In this document: in pieces, positions 43,106 through 58,276 of the stretch
How positions within the stretch are numbered: the stretch's first letter is position 1
How the letters are laid out: each line of letters begins with the position of its first letter
NCBI GenBank assembly: GCA_001414485.1
Contig: LLEY01000205.1
Span: forward strand, 31,972-95,971
Length of the DNA stretch: 64,000 nucleotides
Direction: 5' to 3'
Source: Calycina herbarum
Taxonomy: Eukaryota; Ascomycota; Leotiomycetes; Helotiales; Pezizellaceae
Made by a program: the position numbers and the translations under genes
The notes under the pieces: model-generated
What the model saw: the letters and a program-made list of their open reading frames with translations, nothing else
Database searches by the model: none
What the model was told of the DNA's origin: nothing

Positions 43106-43932
43106 TCACGTCCTCCCTTTACCTTTGCCATATTTCTTGTTCTTTAGAACCTCTCCCTCTTCCGCCTCCCAAATCCACTGCTCAATAACCTTATGCGGAG
43201 TACGCGTAGACATGGCTGGAATATCCGTACCCTCCCGTAGTACAATGAACTCCCGTCTACTCTCCACCCCAAACAAACCACCAAACACAATCTCAATATT
43301 CTCCTCTGCCTTGTCTATACGTGGTCCTTTCCACTTGCCCTCTCCTTGACGTAGGTTATTGATGCAAACTCGTCTCAGTCTGGTGACGTGTGCGGTAAGC
43401 GCATAGAGAAGGGTATAGTGGTTTTGAAGGTTCAGGTAGCCGTCTAGGAAATCTTTCCGTAGGTTTATTCGAATGGTTTCAAGATTGGTCGAGGCGGATT
43501 GACAGAGTGGCTCTTCTGCATGGCGAAAGAGGAAATCGAAGAATGCCATGTACCCATAACTTGAGCGTGCTTTATCAGGTAAAAATCCACCGCTTTGCAT
43601 GTTTATTAGCCCATGTTATGTGGGAACCTCGAGAATACGTACCATGAATCAATCCCTAGATGTTTCACATTCTTAGCTGGCAACGGACAGCCGTTTGGCG
43701 GCAAGAATCCTTTGAAATTATCTAGTGTGAAGTAACACGTATGGAGCTTGTAGAAGATATAAAGCGCCTCGTCGTATAGGTCATCCTGTCCTCTAAGAGC
43801 AACCAGTAGCGTTGGTGATTCCTCGTGCCATGGGTCAACGTGATACTGATCACAAGCTGGATTGGTACTATAAAGACAAAGCTCAAATATTTGTTGTCGC
43901 ATCTCCTTCACAAGGGAACGTAGTGAAGCCAT
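43106..43932 (-). CDS. 2EXR/F-box-like family protein, intact copy
   Basis: Two exons (43932-43643, 43592-43106; 50-bp intron with GTACGT donor and GCTAATA branch) give 258 aa with no lesion. The N-terminus (LRSLVKEMRQQIFELCL) has the LxxExRxxI pattern. The family blocks follow: LLVALRGQDDLYDEALYIFY, NVKHLGIDS, TNLETIRINLRKDFLDGY, LTAHVTRLRRVCINN, LFGVESRREFIVL and QWIWEAEEGEVLKNKKYG. The intron follows the HLGID block, as in four of the five other copies. A 51-bp 5'-UTR intron (43983-43933) appears to end at the start codon. The function is unknown; the protein is probably soluble and intracellular. Together with 18497-19249 this is one of only two apparently intact copies out of six. Confidence 0.82.
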
Positions 43933-44287
43933 CTATGTGTATCAGCCTGGTTCTTTCAGATAATGAAAGGGCGTGGAAATTACCTTGAAGCTGAGTGAGA
44001 GTGAAAGCGACTGGTGGATATCTCGAATCTCCAATAGGGTTGGGACTAAAGGCGTAAATCTGGGATTTGCAGAATTGTAAACAGGAAAGCGAAAGCTCAG
44101 GACTTGCGACCCAGTGAGGATTATCGGATGTAGGGGTTGAAAGGTGACGCGTGAATATAACCATACCGCGTGTTTACAAACAAAAAGATCGCACCGCAAA
44201 TATTGTACAAGAATTCGGCGGAGGCCTCCGATAAGTGTCCGACCATCCTATGATCCAGAGAGAACTTCTTGCACCTGATGGATAATA
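43933..44287. other. promoter/leader of the intact family copy
   Basis: Contains the probable 5'-UTR intron next to the start codon (43933-43983) and the upstream promoter, up to the small MITE that begins at 44288. Confidence 0.55.
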
Positions 44288-44510
44288 AAAGCGGCAGTAA
44301 ATAGCTACCTTAGTCTCAGTATTCTAACCATTCAGAGTAATTCACAGTAATTAACCTAGAGAGTTAGGGCAATCAAACTTCATTGTTCTAAATCATCTAG
44401 GCCAATATTTTAAATTGTCCCAAGTATCTGGGTTAGTTGCCTTGAATTAACCTAGAGAGATAGAATGAGAAAGGTAGGCAGGTACAAACACCAATATTTA
44501 CTGCCGCTTT
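44288..44510. mobile_element. 223-bp MITE-like element
   Basis: Exact 16-bp inverted ends AAAGCGGCAGTAAATA are flanked by TA on both sides (44286-44287 and 44511-44512). Inside, a block AATTAACCTAGAGAG occurs twice in direct orientation (near 44350 and 44446). It is non-coding. It lies between the 5' side of the intact family copy and the 3' side of the WD40 gene. Confidence 0.75.
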
Positions 44511-44775
44511 TACTGTCTGTTGATATCATCGCCAAGGCATAGGCGATGAAAACTTAGAATACAAGTGACTTTTCACATACACCAGACCAGAAGTCTATAA
44601 GAAAGAATTAGCGATTATCACAGTGCGCCTTTGAAAGAAATATAAGAAGAACAATTCACTCACTTACAATACTCAACAGCTTAAATTACCAACCGCAACC
44701 GCCACTATCTACCTATTCCACTATCTACAGCCCAACCCCAGGCCTCTCCATCTCAGCCTTTCCAATCACCCCAGC

Positions 44776-48151
<3,376 letters not shown>

Positions 48152-48825
48152 TTTGGCTGGTCATTAAAAGGAGGCGCAAACAAGGCCTTACATTAGCTGG
48201 TCCCAAGCATAGGGTAGGCGCAGAGAAACAAAGTTGGTAGAAAACGCTTGAGTGGGATTCAGTTCTAGGCCAAGAGGTCGTTGTTCGTCACTGAAGCTGG
48301 CTTGGGTGCTCTGTGGGCTGGGGTAATTGTGTGAACCCCATATGCACCAACAGCCTGGGATCACATTGGGTGGGGTTGTGATTGAAGTGACGCCAGCCGG
48401 ATAATCAGGGGGCTCTATCGCCGTTATTGACCGAGGGTTGTTATTCACAAGACAAGATGTTTTTACCTGTTGTAAGAGGTCTGATGTATTATCTGAAGTA
48501 GTTTTAAAAAAACATGAAATTGAAACGTTCTCAGTTAACATTTAGGATCTGTGAAACAAGTGTGCCAGAACTTTGGCTGAACTCTGACAACCAATGTGTA
48601 ATTCACATTTCTGAAGACTCCATAGATTTCTTTCTTGGTATCTTACAGCCCTCCAACTGATCCTCGCATACTTATTTCTCTATGCATTGTAAGAGACCAT
48701 TATGATACCATCCATACCAAGTACACCAGTACAATAATTTAATAAAACAGAATGGGTATCATTCAAAACGCCAGAAGCCCCGGCTTTCAAGCCATCCCTT
48801 AAAAAAGCCATCCCATTGCCCAAAT
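48152..48825. other. intergenic region between WDR48-like and Ulp1 genes
   Basis: This lies between the start of the WDR48-like gene and the stop of the Ulp1 gene. It should hold the promoter of the former and the 3' UTR of the latter. No gene is seen. Confidence 0.5.
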
Positions 48826-50438
48826 TCAAAGTCTCTCAAGCCCATCCCATGCAAAATCCCCTGTGAACCCCCGATTCATGAGAAGAGCAGCAATATTTCT
48901 CCGCTGCTGCACCAAATCCCTCTCTAAATAGCACCCCGTGTCAAGGCCAAGAGCCACACACAATGCATTCGTGCATACAAAGACCCCGCAGTCATAGCCG
49001 TTAGTTTGCCTCGCACATTTCGTCCGTGGTGTCTTCCACTCGGATTCGACATACTTGCTTCCCAAGATGTCCTCCAGCCAATCATGCACCAAGCTGGAAA
49101 ATTGTTCTGGCGGGGCATCAAAGCTATCCAGGTACTCGATTGTCCTTGCCATCGGTCTGACAATTCCTATCGTCCAGTGATGACCCTTGTTTATTGGGAT
49201 GAAAACAGAATCCACCTCCAACAGGGAATCGCCTGGTACCTTTTTCCTTTTCATAAGTCGTGCTGTACCCTTCCCATGTTTTTCAAGTAAAAAACTTTGG
49301 TAGAAAAAGCTATTATGGGCGACGAATCTCGGGACGGCACTTGTTTTCTTTCCATCGGCTATATCTTCGTCGTTTGCAGCTTTGTTTGCAGCATTCACAA
49401 TCCATTCGATATAACTGTTGACAATTTCGTCGTTTAACCATTCTCCGGAAAGCAGGACAGTGCTGAAATCGTGGACTCGTAATTCGGTTCCGGCAGGAGC
49501 TTGTGTAACGACTAGATGGCTATATTTTCCATTTCTATCGGTCACCATCGACATGAGCTTGTCAATATCCCCCTCCCACTTCTTGTTCATGGATTTTATA
49601 AGCTCCCTTTGTGGTGATCGTCGGACGAAGCGGCGCTGCTGTTTCGCCACACGAGCCGCTTCTTCTTCCCTCGCTTTCCTCTCTTTCTGTCTCCGCAAAA
49701 GTTCTCGTGTCTTGTCGGTCGATGGAGTGTAAATATGGGGTTCCTGTCGCTCGTCATCGGGGCCCAAAAGCCTCGCCAGGCTTCCTGAAATATCATCGAC
49801 GCTATTCTTTGGGTGTCTATTCTTTTTTCGGACTGACAACGACGGGCCACGCTGTCGCGCAGTGGTTATTTTCGAAGGGCCGTCTCTAGTTGGTGTTTCG
49901 AGTATCGAGGGAGGAGGGCGAACTGGCTCTTGTCTGGTCGTACTTGTAAATAAATCTGGAGGTGCCCAAAAATTGTCGGCAATTCGTGCAGCCTCCTCCT
50001 CGTCATCACATTCCTTAATATTCAACAGTCCCTGGCCAGCCTTGTGTGTATTGTCGATGGATGGACTAGGGTCTGCATCTTTCCTACGTTGTGTCTTGTG
50101 TTTTCTAGGACGCGCTTCCTCCCTAATCGGTTTTGGTGATGAGGTAGGGGATTCTGAAAAGCCTAGAGATATTTAGAAATGTATGCGCTTGAGGCGAAGG
50201 TGATCTTACTCTCTCTCGTGGGTGTTTTGGGTGTGAAAGGTGCGACCAGCCACGATATCCAATCTCGAACGTTTACCATCGTCGCAGCTAGAGAGCTTTG
50301 AGATGAGCCCATATTGCGTCGCTTTGGAGAGGTCGATGGCAGATTCTAGTTATCTGGTCAGCTATTTATCTTGGGCACCTCCCTCCGCTGGTCTCCTACC
50401 TGGCTGTCTTCGATGAAATCAGACGCTTTGCGCTTCAT
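48826..50438 (-). CDS. ulp1: Ulp1-type SUMO protease (C48 cysteine peptidase)
   Basis: Three exons (50438-50400, 50345-50210, 50162-48826; introns 54 and 47 bp) encode 503 aa. The N-terminal 300 residues are basic, Arg/Lys/Glu-rich and partly helical (RRQKERKAREEEAARVAK), as in the targeting part of Ulp1. The C-terminal 210 residues form the protease domain with LLSGEWLNDEIVNSYIEW and the catalytic set His387 (HHW), Asp404 (YLD), Gln444 (RQTNG) and Cys450 (YDCGVF). It should mature SUMO precursors and remove SUMO from targets at the nuclear periphery. Ulp2-type proteins have a different domain order, so Ulp1 is preferred. The start was chosen as the first ATG that splices in frame to the long exon. 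Confidence 0.92.
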
Positions 50439-51432
50439 TCTGTGTGGGAGCAAGACTGGTGGTTATTCGCATAAGTGTGAGCACGCGCGAACTGTACTGT
50501 TGAGAGCGTACTGTCGGATTATGCTTGTAATCATTGAGTTTATGATGATGCGAAGAGGTTGACATCGATGTGGGGGGATGAGTTATGGTTGGTGTCAAAG
50601 GAGGAAGTTCACCCTAGCCACCGGAATAAATTAAGGTTTATTACCTAAGCGGATTCGGGGCTACAGCTCCGATACCCACATTTTTAGCTCCACCCTCAGC
50701 TTTGGTGGGGAAGTTCAGAGTGACGACACCAGATATATTTGAACAAGCTACAAGTTGACTAATTTTAATGAAACTAACTAGATACCTATGGAAGATTGAA
50801 AATCGATTGACAAAGATGTTTTAGAAAAGTCAAGTTTCAGAGAATACCAAATTGTACTACATAGCTAGAACCGTCACTCAGCACATGAATTCTGATTCCC
50901 AAAAAAGATCTCATGCATCAAGGCTTTTACACTCGCCTTCCATCCATCCACCCATCATCTCAGCATATCAAATGAATATGTACGAGTCCAAAGCCCATCA
51001 ATCATCCATCCTATTCCATCCTATTCCATCCCATCATCAAAATCAATCCCCAACACCAAAAAAACGAAGAAGAAAGAAAGAAAGGTTCCGTGTCCCTGAA
51101 CCGATGAATACCCCAAATATCTATCTGTCCCAAAAGATATCTAATCCCAACAGACAAGACAGACATATACAGGGTCAAACCAGATCTCAGACCATCCATG
51201 CAAACCCAAGCCTATTTAGACAATGTACCATAATCCATATCCATCGACTGCCACAGTCCAAATCCCAAAAAGTCCCACGCTAAAAGAAGGAAGAGAAAAT
51301 AAACTGTCCCAAAAAAGAAGGTGGTATAAATCATAAAATCGTAAGTCCCAAAGAAAAATCCCATCATCCATCCCGCGAAAAGAAGAAAGAAAGATTAAAA
51401 AATAATAAAAGGTAACCCGCCAGTGAGTCCCA
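50439..51432. other. intergenic region between Ulp1 and Pps1 genes
   Basis: The left part is the Ulp1 promoter. The right part (about 50850-51430) is A/C-rich on the plus strand and probably the 3' UTR of the phosphatase. Frames here are low-complexity and not convincing. Confidence 0.5.
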
Positions 51433-53585
51433 TCACCTAGCATAAGGTTTATTCATTGCCGCGATCTCCCTCGCAATCTCGGGCCACTCAAGTTCCCTCT
51501 TAAAACCGCCATCGCCTTGCGTTTCCTTCCGAAGCTTCTCTTCCCATTTAAGAAGTTCATAAGAGAACCGTAGATGAGGTTGGATAATAACATTCAACCG
51601 TCTCGCTCTCACAAAACAATACGCACGAGGGAAGGATAGTCCAAGAGACCTCATGACTTCTGCGATGCAAATCGTGGCTGAGCGTGAGACGCCGACTCGA
51701 CAGTGTACTAATGTCGCTGTGCCGTTGGCTTTTCCTCTATCTATTCGAAACTGTCAAAAAATATTCTTATGTGTTATGAGAAGGGGAATGACTTACCAAT
51801 AAACTCCAAACAGCGCTCAAATTCATCTGTGAGGGGATCAACCCCGTTATCCTGCACTTTTTGTACAATCATCACATTCTCCTTGCCAAAAGCATCCGAC
51901 TGTGTTGGTTTCCAAGTTGCGGTCTCTCCCACACTTAAGATCTGTCCGATGCCCATGTTTTTCAGAAGATCGGGGTTATTGGCGTGACCCAGATTACCCA
52001 AATACATGTAATCCGTCACCCGAGAAGGTAAAGAACCGTCCATGTTTTTGATCCATTCTGGCTCCTCTTTGGCCAGTTCTGTGATCTCTGATAACGATTT
52101 ATTCACATGAACAGGCGATTCAGAAAGTAACCGTGGTGCGATAGAGGCAAGAAGTGCAACATCCGATGGATAGGCAAAAAAGTTGCGATGTTTGGCCATG
52201 TGAAGGTCTAGCCAAGCCGTGGGAACCGATAATCCGGTGGCATACGTATAATATGAGAGCCCAAGGAGTGTGGATTCAGTATAACCATCGGTGCAATGTA
52301 TCAAGATCTTCTTTTCCCGTGTTCTAATCGGCGGAGGAGTCTCGAAAGGCATGGGAGAGTCTCCTCCTGCGTCGGGTGTATTGCTCTTGGATTCCACTGG
52401 AATAATTCCGTGAGACAGATTATAAAGCCATTTGCATGTTTCCAAAATTCCATCCGCTTCCGCCTGGGACCACGTTGGAGGCATTATGCTGCCAGATGAT
52501 GGAAAGTCGAGATAAACGGGTTGATTCCCCACCAAATCAGACTTTTCTGCAATTGCTTGCAAGATTGATGGCTTCAAGTGACCCAAATCACTACATTCAA
52601 TCATGATATCGAATTTCTCTCCTTCTCCGCCCAATAATGCTGGGTCTATGGAGTGATCTGGGGTCGGTCCCAGCCATACATTGTGGTGTATTTCGGAAGC
52701 TTTCGTCATTGAGCACATCTCGACTCTTTCTTGGTGAAAGAAATCCACGACATTTCCTGTCAAATGACCCCTTGCATCGATCGCCACAATTTCCGGGTGC
52801 TTCTTTTCAAAATCACTGAATCTACCAGAGCAGAGAAAGGTATTATATCGTGGTATGTCCTGGCCTTTGTCTTTGTGGGAATCCCTCCAGGCTTTTTGAG
52901 CAATGGCAACATCCTTTGCGAGATTCGTGGCCTCGAGTTCTTCTCCATATACGATAACATCAGAGACCATGGCAGATTTCGCTGCTTGAATCTGAAAGTT
53001 GCGTACCGAAAAGCCTTCCTTGGGATCAACCTCTCGAAATACAGGACCATCGACACCCTGCAGAAGAAACTCCTCTGGAGCAATTGCACCTTTCAGTCTC
53101 GCACAATCCAAATCTCCGCCAGCCTTCACTATGGTGATTCCCCGCAAACATTTTGGAGTCTTCCGCAAGTTTCGGCGACGTGCAATAAAGAAAGCTTGCT
53201 GGATGTGATTACTCGGATGGAGGCCGTGAAACCACGGAAAGACGAGTGATGGATCGGGCAGCGGTTGACGAGCAATATGTTCGAGGGCAGCTGCTACTCC
53301 CGCTGGATCTATCTCATACACCTTTGCTCCACCAAGAACACGTTCTTTATATGGTTTGGGAGGATAGAGAAGAGAGCAACATTCCAAGTCTTTCTCTTTA
53401 AAGGGGGGCGATTGAGGAGGAGAATCGGGTTTATCGGTTGGGATTTCGATTGGGGGGAATATAGGGAGGTTCCTGCCACCACGATAATCGGCTGGAGGGG
53501 TATTGATGGTTTCGAGGACGAGGGTTGGAGTGGTGGATCGGGTATGGCCTGTTGGGATGGGCCGGGGAAGGACGATGGTCGTCAT
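51433..53585 (-). CDS. pps1: dual-specificity protein phosphatase, Pps1 type
   Basis: Two exons (53585-51797, 51740-51433; 56-bp intron ending at GAATAG) give 698 aa. The C-terminal domain carries the phosphatase loop HCRVGVSR (Cys610, Arg616) just after the intron, preceded by YMYLGNLGHANNPDLLKNMG and followed by RSATICIAEVM. A second phosphatase-like region in the middle has HHNVWLGPTPDH and LIHCTDGYTES, which has Cys but lacks the Arg of HCX5R. The N-terminal region is Pro-rich, with a conserved block GAKVYEIDPAGVAAALEHIA. This two-part layout and length fit yeast Pps1, a dual-specificity phosphatase linked to cell-cycle checkpoint control. The intron splits the active-site region from the rest; the nearer AG would leave a stop, so the second AG is used. 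Confidence 0.92.
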
Positions 53586-55912
53586 GTTGAATGGAGGCCG
53601 ACCTGGACTTGTTGGGGTTGAGCAATCTTTATCTCCAAGGCGCGTGCTGTACCACCCCGCCCGGCATGTAAGGAACAGCCGACAGCCAGTTTGTTCTGGT
53701 GCCGTTGGTAGTCGATCAAGGTGATGTACGTAATTGCAGGATCAAGTCACAAGGGGGGGAATGGCGAGGTACGATGTAGGGTAATGTGGTTGTATCGTTG
53801 AGGGGAGATGTGATGTTGTGTTGGACGTGATATGGTTGGAGGTTGGTTGGAGGGGAGATGGGGGGATTCCTCTGAGTTGAGGAAGAGGCAATGCAATGAT
53901 AGTGAAGTGGCCAGTGGTATGCTCGCAACGTACTATCCAGCAAATGGTGAGGAATCGTCTCGTGAGGGAAGGAGGAGAGAGGTTGTTGTTTACAGAGGTG
54001 ATTGTCTATGGCAAGAAGTGTTGTGGTAGAAATAATTGGGAGGAAGCGAGCGCGATCCAACCCCCCCGGATGAGACAAGAGGGGAGCCAGACAGGGAGGG
54101 CAAAGAAGGCAAGGCTTATCAGAAAGATAAGCTGTCGACAAGGAATGTATGAGCATACTTCACCAATTGTTGACTTGAAGCAAGGCCCGTCTTATCTCTC
54201 TACATATTTTATATCTCGTATGAGAAACTATTTTTATTCCTATATCCTTCATGCTTTCTCTCCTGAATCTGATCTCTTTTGCCTTGCGATGCCAGATTTC
54301 TGGGAGTGAGTGAGGGCCGCTTTGAAGGTCTCAGCCTGCGGGGCGTGTCCACCTATTCCAAGAGAGGATCCAACGCCACGGCTCCGCTTTTTTATCTGAC
54401 GTCAACGAATGAGCGAGGATGTTGCCCACGGAAGGTTTCTTAGTGGCTCACAAACGTGCGCCCGGCTGCACCCAAGCTTCTCTGAAGCCAATGGATCACC
54501 CCGTACGGATGCATCGAAACGGCACCCTCAGCACATCCCATCACACCCAGAATGCAACACCAGCAAACTGCCATTTTCCATACATTTTCTGTGTACTAGT
54601 ACTCGAGTACGACATTGTTCCAATTAATTCCATCATCTGGCAATGGCCATGAAGAATCACGTCCTCTTCTCTTCTTCTCTTCTTCTCTTCTTCTCTTCTT
54701 CTCTTCTTCTCTTCTTCTCTTCTTCTCTTCTTCTCTTCTTCTCTTCTTCTTTTCTTCTTTTCTTCACTTCAAGATGTTCAAGAAAATAGCTCCACACCAT
54801 CGTGTCATTCCCATCCGTCTTTTGTTTCACCCCCCCTCCATCTCATGGCAATCGAGACTTCACTTTCCCTTCAAATTCCAAGCGGGAGTTCAGAAGAGGT
54901 GGGGCATCTTGCATCCATGGATATCCCATGCTCATCTCATGCTCCAGTCTAGTCTCCATCCCCATCCCAAAGCATCCAATCACCAAAATCAGAATCCGAA
55001 ATTCCCCAGAAGCTTCGGAAGAGAAAGAGAAGGGTCACACTACATCAATTGCACGACCACCACTACACATAGGCCGATCAACCGACGTGTAGTAATGGTA
55101 TACGTGTTTCCTGTGTCCGCTCCATAGAAAGCATTTATATGACGACGTTCGTTTTGAGTTTGGTGGGGTGTGGGGACCGTGAATTCATTTGACACGCCAG
55201 CCTGCATATTGACGATCTCTGGTGGCTTGTCTTGTTGAGGAAATATACCTTTCTCTCTTTCTCAGTCTCGAACAGACCATACAAAAAGTGCTTCGGATTC
55301 CCCTTCAAATCCACTCGCCAGTGGCAAATCTCTTAGTCCAAGTCCCGGTTGAAATCCTCAACCTTGCTCGGCAGATCTCTTTCAGCAACCACTGAGATCA
55401 ATGTCTTCAACACCAAGCAAGGATGTATGCTTTCTCGAAGATCCAATGCCCTTTCCGATCCAATTGATCTTGTTACACCATCTCAGGGTTTCTGGTGCCA
55501 AGGATGAGATCTCTAGCTGCAGGAAGGAAAACTATGGGGTAATGTGGCTCTCCGCTACGATGCTAGTCGTATCCGTGCTTTGGAGGTTCATCTATTGTAA
55601 ACTTTGAGCTAGGGAGAGAATCGTCGGGGATTTGACATGATTTGTCTACGATGCATTCGACTTGTTCTGTGAGTTGTTTTGTATGGGCTAGCATCCCAAA
55701 ACTGTCCTTCGGGCGTCTCCTTCAGAAAACTTTGCTAAATCCATCGCGACTCTCGACTTCACTCCTGGTCTCTTATCACAAGAAAACCCTCAAACCCGAA
55801 CATTTATACCACACCAGTTCCTCCTAGAGCATACAGTCTCCTGGTAGCAGAATCAAAAGAAGATTTATAAAAAAAGTCAGTTTTCATTGTTACTATATAT
55901 ATCGTAATAATA
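53586..55912. other. intergenic region between Pps1 and the transposon block
   Basis: The left part is the Pps1 promoter. The rest has no supported gene. A CT-rich microsatellite occurs at 54.7 kb. The last few hundred bases before the AT-rich block show only short frames and may be decayed genic sequence, but I can recognise nothing in them. Confidence 0.45.
54664..54768. repeat. 8-bp CT microsatellite (TTCTTCTC)n
   Basis: About eleven near-perfect copies of TTCTTCTC, then a degraded TTTTCTTC end. It creates a long spurious open frame of Leu/Phe/Ser repeats. Confidence 0.92.
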
Positions 55913-57682
55913 ACGTGTTTCACAAGCGAGTCGCCTACCTAAGCGGGTCGCCTACTTTCCTAGTCGTGTACTATCTACTACCTTTAAATCGTAATAGCTT
56001 AACACTATAACGTTTAATTGCCTTCTTAAGAAGCTAATATCATTTTAGCAACCTAAGGACTCGAAAATAACATGTTATTAACTAAACAAAGTACTATAAA
56101 GATTTACTAGGTTCCTTAAAAGACTCTCTCTAACTAACGTGCTAGAAAGCTCTTACGACGCGATTACTAGCCTAATTCGAAAAAGCTTATAAAGCTAGAG
56201 AAGGAAGTAATAGTTAGATATATATTAGAGTTAGATTTATAAAGGTTTTCGCCTATAAGAGATATAGTATAAGATATAGCTAATAATCTACTAAGAGAGC
56301 GCGATAGAAAGCCTATAGGTAAGAACTAGCTAGACAACTTTATTAAACGTATATCTAAGCTTAAAACTCGATAGAGTCGTTCTTATAATCGTTAGCGAGC
56401 TTTAACTAAGGATCTACAAGTTATTAGCTTATAGTTTATACTTATATAGTCTATAAAAGAGAAATATAGTATTTAAGATAAGGATATTTATAACTTTAAC
56501 GAAAGTAGCTTTATAATAGGAGTTATTTCGTCTTAACTAGTTATTATAAGCTTAGAAATACGTAAGAAGCGAAAGTAAGTTTAGCTAGGTAATCGTAAGT
56601 AGGTTATAGTTATTTAAAGAGTTAATATAATAGAATAGGTAATTAAAGTTAATAATAATAGCTAGATAAATAATAAGCTTAGAGTTATATAGTTAAAGTA
56701 TTTTAATAAATATATAAAAGTATAAAGTATAAGAGAATACTATTTATTAATTATTAATAGTTATAAAAGCTATAACTTACTTAAATTCTAGTAACTCTAT
56801 AAAGACTTAAATATTATTATCTTCTATATACCTCTATACTTATTATACCTACTATAGCTGCTTAATATAGTCTACTTCTCGCTTTTAAAGTAAGTATATA
56901 GAGCTAAGATATTAGGCTTAGTATATAATTATATTAATTATATTATTAAAGAAACCTTTCTTCTAGTATTTAAAACAGCTTTTTATAAAGTATTTATAAA
57001 AGGTAATATCTACACAAGTTTTAAAGATACTAGGCTAGTCTTATATAACCTAGAAGCTGTTTTATTAAAGCTTAATTTAAGACTCTATATACTAATACTA
57101 ATAATATTAGAAGATACTCTATAGACACTTAAAATACTAAGTAATATATATAAAATAATAGCTTAATTAACACTTATTTAAGATCAGATTTAAAGATATT
57201 AAGACTCGTTACCTAGTTCTATTATTTAGTCTCTTAATTAACTTAAAAAAGGCTCTACTAGAGTAATATATAATATAGTATTAATATATAAGGAAATTAC
57301 TAGTCTTTATAAGATAACTAAGGCTATAACTAAGTATAAAAGTTATAAGAGGAAGTATATTAAGAGTTAAGAGATATTAATAGTAGATAAGATAGCTGAT
57401 TTAATTACTTTTAAGAAAACTAGTAACTAGAAATAAGATAAAGAGTCTAGGAAGAGAGTTCGCGTAGATAGGTACTATAGCTATTATAGTAAAACTAGGT
57501 ATAATTCTTATACTTATTAGGTAGAAATATTTAATATAGAAGATAGCGAAAGTTCTAAATAATACTAGGTAGCTTCTATAGTTTAATAACTTTATATAGT
57601 ATTAAGTATTTTATATTATAATAATACTAGATTAAAAAAGTAGACGACTCGCTTAGGTAGGCAACTCGCTTGTAAAACACGT
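55913..57682. mobile_element. 1.77-kb DNA transposon, RIP-damaged (Tc1/pogo/Fot1-like by size and TA target)
   Basis: Inverted ends of about 45 bp begin ACGTGTTTCACAAGCGAGTC on the left and are matched on the right with only C/T or G/A differences. TA flanks both sides. Each end contains two direct copies of AAGCGRGTCGCCTAC, a likely transposase-binding array. The interior is extremely AT-rich and has no usable reading frame. Size, TA target and terminal length suggest a Fot1/pogo-like element; no transposase motif could be confirmed because of the mutations. Confidence 0.8.
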
Positions 57683-58093
57683 TATTTATAAATTAAAATT
57701 ATCTTACTATTTTAAAATAATTAATATTTCTAAATAAAGTTCAGACGATGAAAATAAAATTAATTTCTTAATTTATTTATATCTTTATTATAATAATTTC
57801 TATTATTCAAAATTATTATACTCTTCTAGAATAATTAATATTTTCGAATCAAGTTCAGATAATTAAAATAAAATATAACGTGTTTTATAAGCGAGTCGCT
57901 TACCTAAGCGAGTCGCCCACTTTTTTAATCTAGTATTATTATAATATAAAATACTTAATACTATATAAAGTTATTAAACTATAGAAGCTACCTAGTATTA
58001 TTTAAAACTTTCGTTATCTTCTATATTAAATATTTCTACTTAATAAGTATAAGAATTATACTTAGTTTTACTATAATAGTTATAGTACTTATT

Positions 58094-58276
58094 TATAACG
58101 GCCCTCTACAAATGTACTAAAAGAGATGCTTATAGAATAGTATCTGTATTTGAAGAAAACTAAACTAAAGAGAGAAGAGGAGAGTTAGTACGCTCTGTCT
58201 CTATTTATATATACTAAGCGAGACTTCGGTAGAACCTTGGCACGTGATCTAGTCGTATGTGACTGGGACTGTTATA
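58094..58276 (-). repeat. LTR (3' end of the element)
   Basis: 183 bp. It matches the other LTR except for transitions such as CA to TA, the expected RIP pattern. Confidence 0.88.

Noticed and set aside
54615..55127. 170-aa frame with Leu/Phe/Ser repeats
   Set aside because: It is created by the CT microsatellite, and the remainder has no coding character.
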